Assembly (NCBI GenBank): GCA_009697455.1
Contig: SHUI01000008.1
Location: 1 to 37,822, forward strand
Direction: 5' to 3'
DNA: 37,822 bases
Source of the DNA: Bryobacterales bacterium
GTDB lineage: Bacteria; Acidobacteriota; Terriglobia; Bryobacterales; Bryobacteraceae
Each line of letters begins with the position of its first letter. Positions within the stretch are counted from its first letter, which is position 1. The position numbers and the translations under genes are program-made. The notes beneath the pieces are model-generated. The model worked only from the letters and a program-made list of their open reading frames with translations, was not told where the DNA came from and made no database searches. Positions 8,115 to 17,625 of this stretch are shown here, piece by piece.

Positions 8115-9226
8115 ATGGCGTTATCCACCGGTCTTTCCGCTTCCGAGCGGCAGCAGATTCAGCAGTGGGTAGCGGCCCATGGCACCCTCAGCAGGTCGCC
8201 CTGCGGTGCCAGATTGTGCTGGCCGCTGCGGACGGACAGTCCGACGGGGCTATCGCGCAGCAGTTGTCCATCAACCGTAAGACCGTCATGCTGTGGCGCC
8301 AACGCTTCGCCGAACAGCGCTTGGACGGACTGTGGGAGATTGCTCCAGGGCGAGGACGCAAACCCCACTACGACAGCGACAAGATCGCCGCCATTGTGGA
8401 TGCGACGCTGCAAACCAAGCCCGAAGGCATGACCCATTGGAGTTGCCGCACGATGGCCAAGAGTCAGGGCGTGAGTAAGTCTACCATCAACAATATCTGG
8501 CAGGCCCACCAACTGAAGCCTCACCGGGTGAAGACGTTCAAGCTGTCGCGCGAGCCGAAGTTCCTCGAGAAAATGACCGACGTGATCGGGTTGTACTTGA
8601 ATCCGCCCGAGCAGGCCATCGTATTGTGTGTGGATGAGAAGAGTCAAATCCAGGCGCTGGATCGCACCCAGCCTGGCTTGCCGCTCAAGAAGGGCCGCTG
8701 TGGGACCATGACCCACGACTACAAGCGCAACGGGACCACGACGCTATTCGCCCCCCTGGAGGTCTTACAAGGTAAGGTGATCGGCCAATGCCACCAGCGC
8801 CACCGCCATCAGGAGTTCCTCAAGTTCCTACGAACTCTGGACCAGGAGTTCCCTGGCGAGGTCCCGCTCCATCTGGTCATGGACAACTATGGAACCCACA
8901 AGCATGAGAAGGTGCGCAACTGGCTGAAACGTCACCCTCGCTTCGCGCTCCATTTTGTCCCCACCAGTTCCAGTTGGCTGAACCTGGTGGAGCGGTGGTT
9001 TGGACACTTGGATGAAAAGGCGATCCGGCGGGGCGTGTTCCGAAGCGTGGAGGATCTGAAGGCGTCCATCGGCGCATTCCTCACGGCGTGGAACAAAGAT
9101 CCAAAGCCGTTCGTTTGGACCGCCATGGTAGAATCCATTACACAGAAACTCTCCCGTTGCCGGCAGACGTTGGAACAGATCCAACCCGGCTGCACCAGCC
9201 CCCGGAGTCGGAAACGAAAGAAATAG
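8115..9226 (+). pseudogene. IS630-family DDE transposase with a one-base frameshift
   Basis: The natural start is ATG 8115 (MALSTGLSASERQQIQQWVAAHGT). The frame must shift by -1 at about 8184-8188 to continue as PQQVALRCQIVLAAADGQSD and run to TAG 9224. The second copy at 31208 reads the same region in one frame with one extra base, so a single-base deletion here is the simple explanation. Downstream of the shift the protein is intact: a helix-turn-helix (AIAQQLSINRKTVMLWRQRF), a second HTH near KSQGVSKSTINNIW, then the DDE core with VLCVDEKSQIQ, LVMDNYGTHKH and SSWLNLVERWFG (D, D, E). The local sequence CACCCTC is not a classic slippery heptamer, so programmed frameshifting is unlikely but not excluded. 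Confidence 0.88.
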
Positions 9227-9227
9227 C

Positions 9228-9254
9228 TGTCCAGTTATTTTGTGGACACTACAC
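9228..9254. repeat. IS630 right terminal inverted repeat
   Basis: This is the inverted partner of 8058-8084. It starts two bases after the transposase TAG stop (9224-9226) and is followed by the TA target duplication. Confidence 0.92.
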
Positions 9255-9364
9255 TAGGATCCAAACCAGGATTCCTTCGGCGCAATGAATCGGCCTGACG
9301 ACTGCTGGGACGAGTTGCTTGATGCACCCCGCCGGTGATGCGCCCTACAGTCGATGCGCGAGCC

Positions 9365-12049
9365 CTAATCGGCGCGCAAGGCTTCGATCGGGTCCACCGA
9401 AGCCACCCGGCGTGCCGGCAGCCAACTGGCCAGTAAAGCCGCAACCGCAACGAGGGCCGGCATCGCCGTGTACGTCGCCAGGTCGACGGGGCTCACGCCG
9501 AGCAGAAGCGATTGCATGAGCCGGGTCGCGCCGAAGGACGCAAGCAATCCCAGCACCGCGCCCGTCCCCGCCAGAGTCATTCCCTGCCGCACGAACATCC
9601 TCGTCAAGGCTTGCAGAGACGATCCCAACGCGATCCGAATTCCGATCTCTTTCCGGCGCTGCGCGACCGAGTAGGCGATCACCCCGTAAATCCCCACAGC
9701 TCCGAGAATCAACGCCATCGACCCCGCCACGGCTAACAGAACCAATATGAATGAAGTGCGCGCCATCGATTTCCTATAGATCGCCCCCAATGTCCGCACA
9801 TTGGCCAGAGGCAGGTTCGCATTCACTCCCTGCAACGCCTGCCGCAACTCCTGAACGAATTGCGCCGAACCCGCTCTCGGACTCCGAATGACGAGATCCA
9901 CGTTTCGCGGCACGCCGAAGGCCCCCGTGGGCCCCTTCTGCAGCAGGGGCCAGTAGACGATTGTGGGCGCGCTCCGGGCGACCCCATCGTCGCGCATGTC
10001 CGCGACCACGCCGATCACTTCCCGCCACTGTTGATTCAGCGAAGCGCGAATTCGTTTGCCTAACGCGGCTTTCGGCTCTCCCCACAATTCGCGCGCCATG
10101 TTTTCGGATATAAGGGCTACTGGCGAGCCGTTGTACAACTCGTTCCAAGTCATATCTCTTCCGGCAAGAAAGCGGCTCCCCGTAGCCTTGAAGAATTCCG
10201 GCGACACGTAGCGCGTGCGTCTCACCGGAGCAATCTTCCCCGGACCCGGGTCGTGATCGGCGGAGTATACCGGGTTGCTGCTGCCTCCCTCCATCGGAGC
10301 CGCCGTCGTGATGGCAACGGCGGAGACCCCTGCGATACCCGAAAACTTCCGCAGTATTGCTTCCTCCAGGCGCATCACTTGTACTGGATCCGCTACTTGC
10401 GATGGAACCGAGACGCGCACAATCTGTACTTCCCAGGGATCTCTAAACCCGGGATCCACGCTCCGCAGGACCTGGAACGTCCGTAACATCAACCCCGAGC
10501 CGACCATCAGCACCATCGCAAGCGCGACCTGCAAAACCAGCAGCGTGCGCTGGGCCGCGTTCCGCTCCCGGCTCTGGCTCATGGATCGCCCGCTACCGCG
10601 GAGAGCGCCTTCGGTCTTGCGGCTCGCGCACCTCCAGACGGGAACCAATCCAAATAGAATGCCCGCCGAGATCGAAGTTGCCAGAGTGAAGGCCAGAGTT
10701 CTGGCGTCGATCGAAATGTTCGTTGGGCGCGGCAGAGAGCTCAGGCCGGAATAGGTCACCCATTCCAAGGCACAGAAGCAGAATGCCAAACCAAAGACGC
10801 CGGCCACAACGCCCAACAACACGCTTTCGCCAAGCAGATCCCGCACGATGCGCCCCCACCCGGCGCCGAGGGCCTCGCGAAGCGCTAACTCGTGCTGTCT
10901 TCCCTCGGCCCGCACTAGCAGGAGGCTCGCGACATTCGCGCAGGCGATGAGCAGCAGGATGCCCACGGCCCCCATCAGAATCCAAAGGGATTTGCCGGTA
11001 TCGCCCACCAGATGATCCTTGAGCGAGCGTAGACTCGGGCTGATGCGAGCGTCCGTGAACGCATTCGCGGCAAAGCCGCTATTGAGCGGGAACTTCGCCG
11101 GTGCCATGGGCAGGCAACGGGCGATATCCGCGTTCGCCTGCTCCAAGGTGACGCCAGGCTTCAGCCTGGCGATTCCGTCCTCGCTGAATTCAATCAGGCG
11201 AACCTCCTCCGGCCGTAACCGCCGGGGAATGAGCAAAGACACCTTCTCATCGAGAAATTCGAAGGCGGCGGGCAGCACTCCGATAATCTCGTGCGCGTTC
11301 CCGTCGATCAGAATCCTTCGTCCAAGTACGGTCCTGGAAGCCTCAAATCGCTGCTTCCAGTAAGCGTCCGATATCAGCGCCGTGCGCGCGCCCTGCTAAT
11401 CCGCGTCGGCCTCGGTAAACCCGCGGCCCATGGCCGGTTGCACTCCCAGCACGTTCAGGAACCGGTGTGTCGCGAAAATCGTTGGCACTTCCTCCGGGTC
11501 GCCCAAGCCTGTCACTGTCGACCGGTTCCCGTTCCACATCGCGATCTCCTCAAATACGCGGCTCTCCTCGCGATACGTAAAGTAGAGCGATGGCGACATC
11601 CTGAGGTCTTTGATGTTGATTCCCGGCGCGGTGTGCCGGAGTGCGATCAACCGTTCCGCGTCCGGATAGGGCAGCGGCTTCAGCAGCACGCCATCGGTCA
11701 CGGCGAAGATCGCTGCAGCCGCCCCGATTCCCAAGGCCAGTGTGAGGATGGCCGCGGCTGCGAACCCAGGGCTTCGTCCGAGCCGACGGGCCGCGTACCG
11801 GCAATCGTCGATGATCCCGGACGCCCAATTCTCCCAGCCCGCATCCCGCACCTGTTCGCGCAGAGCGAGCGAACTGCCGGTCTCCATGCGGGCGGCCCGC
11901 TCGGCTGCGTCGCGGGAAAGTCCTTTGGCTTCAAATGAAACGGTGAGTTCTTCGAAGTAGTGACCAGCTTCCTCCTCCACTTCGCGGTCCGCGGCGGCCC
12001 GGTTGGTCAGAACCCTCAAGCCGTGCCGGAGATGCCTCCACAAGGACAT
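9365..12049 (-). pseudogene. ADOP-type duplicated FtsX/MacB-like ABC permease, broken by an amber codon
   Basis: One frame runs from ATG 12049 to TAG 9365 (895 codons) but carries an in-frame TAG at 11396-11398, so two ORFs of 217 and 637 residues remain. Sequence on both sides joins smoothly: GRGFTEADAD, stop, QGARTALISDAYWKQRF, then GRRILIDGNAHEIIGVLPA. This is the normal periplasmic (MacB_PCD) continuation. The N-terminal ~90 residues form the acidobacterial cap (LRHGLRVL...), then a transmembrane helix (FAAAAILTLALGIGAAAAIF). Two FtsX domains follow (LLLIACANVASLLLVRAEGR; GAVGIYGVIAYSVAQRRKEI), ending IEALRAD. The product would be an inner-membrane transporter lacking its own ATPase. The codon was probably CAG before mutation. 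It lies four bases after a PadR gene. Confidence 0.85.
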
Positions 12050-12052
12050 GGA

Positions 12053-12394
12053 TCAGGCCTCCGCCTGCAAGAGCCGTCCGATCGCCGCGGCTCGGCGGTT
12101 CCAGTTCGCGGTCTCGACATCGAGTTGTTTCCTGCCCCCGCTCGTAAGCCGGTAGTACTTAGCCCGGCGCGAGTTGCCGGTCTGGCTCCATTCCGAATCC
12201 AGCCATCCTTCGCGTTCCAGTCGCTGAAATGCCGTCAGAAGCGACCCTGGATTCATTTTGAATACTCCACCGGACACCTGCTCGATGCGGCGCGCAATAC
12301 CGAAGCCGTGCAGCGGCTCCAGGCTGAGAGTCTTCAGGATGAGCATGTCGAGAGTGCCTTGAATCACGCCGGTATTGGGTTCTTCCACTGCCAT
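12053..12394 (-). CDS. PadR-family transcriptional regulator
   Basis: The 113-residue protein is a compact winged helix: GVIQGTLDMLILKTLSLEPLHGFGIARRIE, then NPGSLLTAFQRLEREGWLDSEW, the wing RRAKYYRLTSGGRKQL, and a C-terminal dimer helix. 'G.LD.L.L..L...P.HGY.I' and 'Y..L.RLE..G.L...W' are PadR hallmarks. It ends three bases before the start of the ADOP permease. This regulator-permease pairing is very common in Acidobacteria and implies control of that transporter. With the permease broken, the regulator may now lack its main target. Confidence 0.9.
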   Translation of the reverse strand: MAVEEPNTGVIQGTLDMLILKTLSLEPLHGFGIARRIEQVSGGVFKMNPGSLLTAFQRLEREGWLDSEWSQTGNSRRAKYYRLTSGGRKQLDVETANWNRRAAAIGRLLQAEA

Positions 12395-12822
12395 ATGTCA
12401 GCCAGAATAACGTTCTTCCATATGATTGTCAAGATGTGAGCGTCAGGAGTGCGCGGCATGAATAGTGATAGATTCAGGGAAGCATTGGTCAAACGATCAA
12501 AGCCTTGCGTAGGGATACGTTAAAATTAAACTGAGCCGCGACTGTGAAGAGCGGTACGGCACGCCCACTATGATATAAGGTACTTCATTACTTTCGCTTG
12601 CTATGGGGCGCATCTTCACGGCGATGAATCCGGTGCTGTCGGGCAGGCCGCTGTCTGGTCAACGCCATATGACAAGAGGCGGCAACGCTATAGCGCGAGC
12701 CTAACCGGCTATTGCGAAGCCGCACTGTTTCAGGCAGATAACAATATCGCGACTCTCAAGTCCCCTAAACGCGCTCAACCTGACACATCTATTTGGTAAC
12801 ATTGTAGTTACATGACCTTTCC

Positions 12823-12851
12823 TTGACAGCGTGGTGTACGCTGGTTATAGA
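12823..12851 (+). promoter_or_regulatory. Strong promoter-like sequence containing the repeated 12-mer
   Basis: TTGACA at 12823-12828, a 17-base spacer and TATAGA at 12846-12851. The spacer contains GGTGTACGCTGG (12833-12844), also found at 2070 and 8100. Transcription from here would start near 12858, only a few bases before the GTG at 12863. The following gene may therefore be nearly leaderless, or AGAGGG at 12849-12854 may serve as the ribosome-binding site from another promoter. The rest of 12440-12822 shows nothing recognisable. Confidence 0.45.
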
Positions 12852-12862
12852 GGGTGTCCTGC

Positions 12863-13480
12863 GTGACTTCTCAACAAATACTACTGGCGTGCGGTGCCAA
12901 CAGCGCGCTCGCCCTGGGACGTATGACCCCCGCCGGAACCGCGCGCTCCGCTCAAAACGCCCTCCGCCGCGGCCTCTGCACCCAGTCCGGGCTGCTCACC
13001 GGCGAATCCTCGGTACCCTGTCTTGAATTGCCAAGCCAGTTTTCCCGCTTCCTTGGCGTTGATGTGGCCGAGGAGCTAATGATCGGCGAAACGACGCTGT
13101 TCTCGTGGCGGATTCGCCAGGCGACAGCTATCGAGCACGGCACCATGCGGTCGGCGCGGGAATCTGCCGGGGAAACGGTACCGGACGCTGACGCCGCCGC
13201 CGGTATCGCCGCCACGTTCGTTTCGCCCGACGTCACGCAGAGCGTCAATCTTGCCAACCGTTGCGAAGGTCGCTTCCAACGTGAATTCCAGCGGGCGTTG
13301 AACAGTTTCCTGGTGCCGCGAGAGAAAAATCGGCGGAACGACCCTAACTCCACCTCAGAACCTGCCGTCGGCCCTGATCTCTCTAGCGTACGCAAGAACC
13401 GCCTACAGATGCTTAGGCGCGATCTGACCGCTCTGACCGCCGCTAATCGGAAGGCTCAGGCTCATCTTGTATCAGAATAG
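12863..13480 (+). CDS. Diverged member of a small acidobacterial 'QNALRHGL'-type protein family, function unknown
   Basis: Starting at GTG 12863 the 205-residue product begins TSQQILLACGANSALALGRM and continues TPAGTARSAQNALRRGL. This resembles the opening 'NR.NA..STGPRTPEGKARSAQNALRHGL' of a protein family abundant in Solibacter-like genomes, for which I know no function. The C-terminal part (ANRCEGRFQREFQRALNSFLVPREKNRR) fits that family's 'YE.RL.R...RALHEL..L' helix. The middle is poorly conserved, and the key glycines and prolines of 'STGPRTPEGK' are changed (ALGRMTPAGT), so it may be drifting. The RBS may be AGAGGG at 12849-12854. The GTG nine bases upstream (12854) is the alternative start. 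Confidence 0.5.
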   Translation: MTSQQILLACGANSALALGRMTPAGTARSAQNALRRGLCTQSGLLTGESSVPCLELPSQFSRFLGVDVAEELMIGETTLFSWRIRQATAIEHGTMRSARESAGETVPDADAAAGIAATFVSPDVTQSVNLANRCEGRFQREFQRALNSFLVPREKNRRNDPNSTSEPAVGPDLSSVRKNRLQMLRRDLTALTAANRKAQAHLVSE

Positions 13481-13509
13481 ACTGCCGTGAGACCATCTAA
13501 GACGTGATC

Positions 13510-16224
13510 ATGAAGCTTGGTCTCCGTGTGGCGCTCGCGCTGGCCGTGGCTAGCCTTCTTCTTGCGCAAGCGCCTGCTGGACCGGTGGATTTCTACAAGA
13601 CCCGCGTACAGCCCCTGTTGGCATCGAAATGCTATGCCTGCCACACTCAGCAGGCACTGGGCGGGCTCCGGCTGGACACCCGCCAATCCGTCGCCAAGGG
13701 CGGCAATTCAGGACCGGCGATCATTTCCGGGCGCGCCGCCGACAGCCTCCTGATTCAGGCCGTGACCCATACGCATCCAAGGATCAAGATGCCTCCGAAC
13801 GGCCGGTTGAGCGATCCCGAGATTCAAGACCTGCGTCTGTGGATTGAGTCCGGCGCGCATTTTGACGCCGCTGAAACGCCCTCCGCCGCGGAAGCCGGCA
13901 TCGCCAAGCGGCGTAGTTTCTGGTCATTTCAGCGCCCACAAAAGTTCGCACCGCCTTCTGTAAAGAACGAATCCTGGGCGCGCACACCCATCGACCGGTT
14001 CGTCCTTGCCGGTCTCGAAGGGAAGGGACTCGCGCCTGCGCCTCCCGCCGGACGAGCCACGCTCCTTCGCAGAGTCACGCTTGATCTCACAGGCCTTCCG
14101 CCCACGCCGGAGCAATACCGCGCTTTCGTCATGGACTCCTCGCCTGATGCATTCGCCAAGATCGTCGACCGCCTGCTCGCGTCCGAACAATACGGCGAAC
14201 GATGGGCTCGCCACTGGCTCGATGTCGCGCGCTACGCCGATGCCGATGGGATCAGTCTGGCGCCGGAACCTTTCGTGAATGCGTGGCGATACCGTGACTG
14301 GGTCATTCAGGCATTCAATTCCGACATGCCGTTCGACCTGTTCGCCAAGGCCCAAATCGCCGGGGACATGTTGGACAAGCCGGGAGAAAAGCGCCTGACG
14401 CCTGGTCTCGGCTATTTGGCGCTCGGCCCCTGGTACTACACGATCGTCGAACCGCCCAAGGCACGCGCCGACGAACTTCAAGACCGGATCGACGTCATCA
14501 CGCGAGGATTACTCGGCCTCACGGTCGCTTGCGCCCGCTGCCACGATCACAAGTACGATCCCATTCCGACCCTGGATTATTACGCTTTGGGCGGCGTCCT
14601 TACTTCGACGGAAGCGAAGGAGGACCCGCTTGCCCCACGAGCCGTAGTCGAATCCTATCGCGCTGCCGAGAAACGGATCAGCGGCCTCGAACAGCAGATC
14701 AAGGAGTTGCTCGACACGGAGCGAAAGCGTCTGGGCGAGAAACTCGCGCGCGATTCCGGACGCTACCTGTTCGCGGCCTGGGAGCGGAGGCGGGCGCCGC
14801 GCGAAGTGGGCCACGGACTCGATCCACGGATTCTCGATCGCTGGTCGGGATATCTCGATCAAACGCACGATCACTCGTTTCTCCGATTTTGGCCCGCCCT
14901 CTCCGCGTCCGGCACCCATGAGAAGGCCGAGGCTGCGGCCCACGATTTCCAACGAACAGTCGACGCGCTGATCGAAGAGCACCGCGACTTGACCGCGTAT
15001 AACGAGCGCGTTATCGAGGCGTCAAAGAAGTCCACCGACCCCTATGACATCTACTGCAAAGGCTGCCGCGCGGAAACGCGATCGCTCACCCGCGACAAGT
15101 ATGTCTTCTGGGGCGATCTGTTCGACGCCAAACGCAAGACGGATGGCGAATCGCGCCCATCCGGCGTCCTCTACTTTGACGATAAGGAAATCCCGCCATA
15201 TCTCGATGCCGCGGCCGGTTTCCGCCTCGAACAACTCCGCAAGGAACTGGACATCGCGAAGGCGGCTCTGCCGGAACGCTATCCTTTCCTGCACGTCTTG
15301 TCCGACATCAGGGAACCGCGCGATATGCCGCTTCATAAACGCGGCGACCCTTACAGCCTGGGCGATCTCGTTCCCCGCCGTTTTCTTTCCGTGCTTGGCG
15401 ATCCCGAGCCCGCGCCGCTCACTACCGGAAGCGGCCGCCTTGATTTGGCCAACCAGATTGCAAGCCCCGCCAATCCGTTGACCGCGCGCGTGATCGTGAA
15501 CCGCATCTGGAGCCAGCACTTCGGCGGGGGCATCGTGCGCAGCCTGAGCAATTTTGGCGCGGCGGGTGACCGCCCCAGCCACCCGGAGTTGCTCGACTAT
15601 CTGGCGGTCCAGTTCATGGAAAACGGCTGGTCCATCAAGACGCTTCAGCGCCAGATCTTACTTTCCTCGGCGTACGCGATGAGCAGCCACGGATCAGCCG
15701 AGGCCTTGGCTGCCGACCCCGATAACCGCCTGCTTTCGCGTTTCAACCGCAGGCGCCTCGATGTCGAGGCGCTGCGCGATTCCATGCTCTTCGTGTCGGG
15801 TCAACTCCAACTCGCCTCGGGCGGGCCGCCCGTTAAGTGGGACAAGGATTTTCGGAAACGAACTATCTATGGAGAAGTGAGCCGCTTTCGGACTGAACGG
15901 TTGCTGACCCTCTTCGATTTCCCGGACCCGTCCATTCACGCCGAGAAGCGTGTCGCCACGAATACGTCCGTTCAGAGGCTCTTTTTTCTTAACAGCGAAT
16001 TCATCAAGAAGCAGTCGTCAAGTCTTGCGGAGCGCATTCGAGCGGGAGCGCCGGGCGGCGTTGAAGAACGAGTGCGCGCCTGCTACGAAACGCTTTTCGG
16101 ACGCCCGCCCGAGCCGCGTGAATTGGCGGCCGCTTTGCGTTTCCTGGCAGACCCCGCCGAAGACGCCTGGCTCGAATTCTCACAAGCGCTTCTCAGCTCG
16201 AACGAGTTCAGTTTCGTGGATTGA
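13510..16224 (+). CDS. PSD1/DUF1549-DUF1553 secreted protein with planctomycete-type cytochrome c motif
   Basis: ATG 13510 gives 904 residues with a signal peptide (MKLGLRVALALAVASLLLAQ); the in-frame GTG 13504 is less likely. Residues 41-45 are CYACH, a c-type heme motif within a PSC1-like domain (FYKTRVQPLLASKCYACH ... GGLRLDTR ... MPPNGRLSD). The PSC2/DUF1549 domain follows (TPIDRFVLAGLEGKGLAPAP, then RRVTLDLTGLPPTPEQYRAF, then YGERWARHWLDVARYADADG), including a second CARCHDHKYDP near residue 340. The last third is PSD1/DUF1553 (ANPLTARVIVNRIWSQHFGGGIV, SNFGAAGDRPSHPELLDYLA, TNTSVQRLFFLNSEF). The family is always paired with DUF1501 genes and has no settled function. Its stop is three bases before the DUF1501 start at 16227. 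Confidence 0.9.
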   Translation: MKLGLRVALALAVASLLLAQAPAGPVDFYKTRVQPLLASKCYACHTQQALGGLRLDTRQSVAKGGNSGPAIISGRAADSLLIQAVTHTHPRIKMPPNGRLSDPEIQDLRLWIESGAHFDAAETPSAAEAGIAKRRSFWSFQRPQKFAPPSVKNESWARTPIDRFVLAGLEGKGLAPAPPAGRATLLRRVTLDLTGLPPTPEQYRAFVMDSSPDAFAKIVDRLLASEQYGERWARHWLDVARYADADGISLAPEPFVNAWRYRDWVIQAFNSDMPFDLFAKAQIAGDMLDKPGEKRLTPGLGYLALGPWYYTIVEPPKARADELQDRIDVITRGLLGLTVACARCHDHKYDPIPTLDYYALGGVLTSTEAKEDPLAPRAVVESYRAAEKRISGLEQQIKELLDTERKRLGEKLARDSGRYLFAAWERRRAPREVGHGLDPRILDRWSGYLDQTHDHSFLRFWPALSASGTHEKAEAAAHDFQRTVDALIEEHRDLTAYNERVIEASKKSTDPYDIYCKGCRAETRSLTRDKYVFWGDLFDAKRKTDGESRPSGVLYFDDKEIPPYLDAAAGFRLEQLRKELDIAKAALPERYPFLHVLSDIREPRDMPLHKRGDPYSLGDLVPRRFLSVLGDPEPAPLTTGSGRLDLANQIASPANPLTARVIVNRIWSQHFGGGIVRSLSNFGAAGDRPSHPELLDYLAVQFMENGWSIKTLQRQILLSSAYAMSSHGSAEALAADPDNRLLSRFNRRRLDVEALRDSMLFVSGQLQLASGGPPVKWDKDFRKRTIYGEVSRFRTERLLTLFDFPDPSIHAEKRVATNTSVQRLFFLNSEFIKKQSSSLAERIRAGAPGGVEERVRACYETLFGRPPEPRELAAALRFLADPAEDAWLEFSQALLSSNEFSFVD

Positions 16225-16226
16225 AC

Positions 16227-17612
16227 ATGCAACCCTTCGTCAAACCCTCCCGCCGCCGACTGCTCGGCAGTCTTGGAGCGGGGTTCGGCCTCCTAGGCCT
16301 CAGAGATCTCTTCGCCTCAACGGTGAATCCCTTTGCGCCCAAAGAGCCGCATTTCGCCCCGAAGGTGAAGCGCGTCATTTTCCTGTTCATGAATGGCGGC
16401 ATGTCCCAGGTGGATACGTGGGACCACAAGCCCATGCTCGACCGCCACCACGGACAGCCCGTGCCCGGCGGCAATCCGCAAACCGAGCGCAAGACCGGCA
16501 ACCTGATGCGTTCGCCATTTGAGTTTCGCCGCTGCGGACAGAGTGGAATCGAAGTCAGCGAAATCTTTCCTGGCATAGGCGATCGCATCGACGACATCTG
16601 CGTCATCCGGTCCATGTACTCCGACATCCCAAACCATGAGCCGTCGCTGCAGATGATGAACTGCGGCGAGAATCTGCAAAGCCGCCCCTCGATGGGATCG
16701 TGGCTTCTCTATGGCCTTGGCACCGAGAATCAGAACCTTCCCGGCTACATCGTCATGTGCCCGGGGATGCCCGTTGTCGGCACTCCGCTGTGGAATTCGA
16801 GCTTTCTGCCCGCCGTCTTTCAGGGTGTCCACATTCCAAACAACGTGAAGGATCCGCTGGAAATGATCCAGTACCTTCGCGACGCCGGCCGCGCGCCCGC
16901 TTCGAAGCGCCGCGAACTGGACCTGCTCGCCGAACTGAACCGCTTCCATGCTGAAACCCGCCGTGAAGACACGCAGCTTGAGGCCGCGATTGAGTCCATG
17001 GAAGTCGCCTTCCGCATGCAGACTGAAGCGCCGGAAGCGTTCGACATCGCACGAGAGCCCGAGGCTACGCGTGCCCGCTATGGCGATTCCGATTTCGGCC
17101 GCGGCTGCCTGCACGCGCTGCGACTCGCGGAGCGTGGAGTTCGCATGGTACAACTTTACTTCGGCAACGGACAGCCCTGGGATAACCACGACGACATTAT
17201 GATTCACAAGAGGCTTGCGGGTCAGGTAGACAAGCCCGTGGCCGCGCTGCTCGACGACTTGAAATCGCGCGGCCTGTTCAAAGACACGCTCGTCATCTTC
17301 GGCAGCGAGTTCGGACGCACGCCTTCGGTTGAAACCAGTTCCCGCGTCAAGGTGCAGAATGGCCGTGATCACAACCCATTCGGTTTCTCAGTCTGGCTCG
17401 CCGGCGGCGGAATCAAAGGCGGCACTGCCTACGGCGCAACCGACGACTTCGGCTTCAAGGCGGAACAGAACCGCGTGCATGTCCACGACCTCCACGCGAC
17501 GGTGCTTCATCTTCTGGGGCTCGATCACACGCGCCTGACCTACGCCTACAGCGGCCGCGAGTTCCGGCTGACGGACGTCCACGGCAAGGTAATTCGCGAG
17601 ATCTTGAGTTAG
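16227..17612 (+). CDS. DUF1501 protein (sulfatase-like fold), Tat-exported
   Basis: ATG 16227 gives 461 residues starting MQPFVKPSRRRLLGSLGAG, a twin-arginine signal (SRRRLLG). TTG 16221 overlaps the previous stop and is less likely. Typical DUF1501 blocks are present: VKRVIFLFMNGGMSQVDTWD, EVSEIFPGIGDRIDDICVIRSM, GRGCLHALRLAERGVRMVQL, TLVIFGSEFGRTP, GRDHNPFGFSVWLAGGGIKGG and VHDLHATVLHLLGLDH. These correspond to the alkaline-phosphatase/sulfatase superfamily metal site, but a catalytic Ser/Cys cannot be assigned. It is translationally linked to the PSD1 gene; the two products probably form one cell-envelope complex. The stop is TAG. Confidence 0.9.
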   Translation: MQPFVKPSRRRLLGSLGAGFGLLGLRDLFASTVNPFAPKEPHFAPKVKRVIFLFMNGGMSQVDTWDHKPMLDRHHGQPVPGGNPQTERKTGNLMRSPFEFRRCGQSGIEVSEIFPGIGDRIDDICVIRSMYSDIPNHEPSLQMMNCGENLQSRPSMGSWLLYGLGTENQNLPGYIVMCPGMPVVGTPLWNSSFLPAVFQGVHIPNNVKDPLEMIQYLRDAGRAPASKRRELDLLAELNRFHAETRREDTQLEAAIESMEVAFRMQTEAPEAFDIAREPEATRARYGDSDFGRGCLHALRLAERGVRMVQLYFGNGQPWDNHDDIMIHKRLAGQVDKPVAALLDDLKSRGLFKDTLVIFGSEFGRTPSVETSSRVKVQNGRDHNPFGFSVWLAGGGIKGGTAYGATDDFGFKAEQNRVHVHDLHATVLHLLGLDHTRLTYAYSGREFRLTDVHGKVIREILS

Positions 17613-17625
17613 AGGAAACGCAGCC

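Larger units (their letters stand above)
8058..9254 (+). mobile_element. IS630-family insertion sequence (complete ends)
   Basis: The element is 1197 bp and is flanked by TA on both sides (8056-8057 and 9255-9256), the target duplication expected for the IS630/Tc1/mariner superfamily. Terminal inverted repeats are 27 bp with 24 matches: left 8058-8084 and right 9228-9254, both starting GTGTAGTGTCC and ending AATAACTGGACA. It carries one transposase gene in the plus direction. It has landed inside a PIN-toxin gene remnant. A shortened relative lies at 31208-31693. Confidence 0.92.

Noticed and set aside
7859-8128. 89-residue minus-strand ORF
   Set aside because: It is a frame through the IS end; the neighbouring frame carries the PIN-toxin remnant.
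11960-12439. 159-residue plus-strand ORF
   Set aside because: It is antisense to PadR and the permease start.
16317-17372. 351-residue minus-strand ORF
   Set aside because: It is antisense to the first DUF1501 gene.
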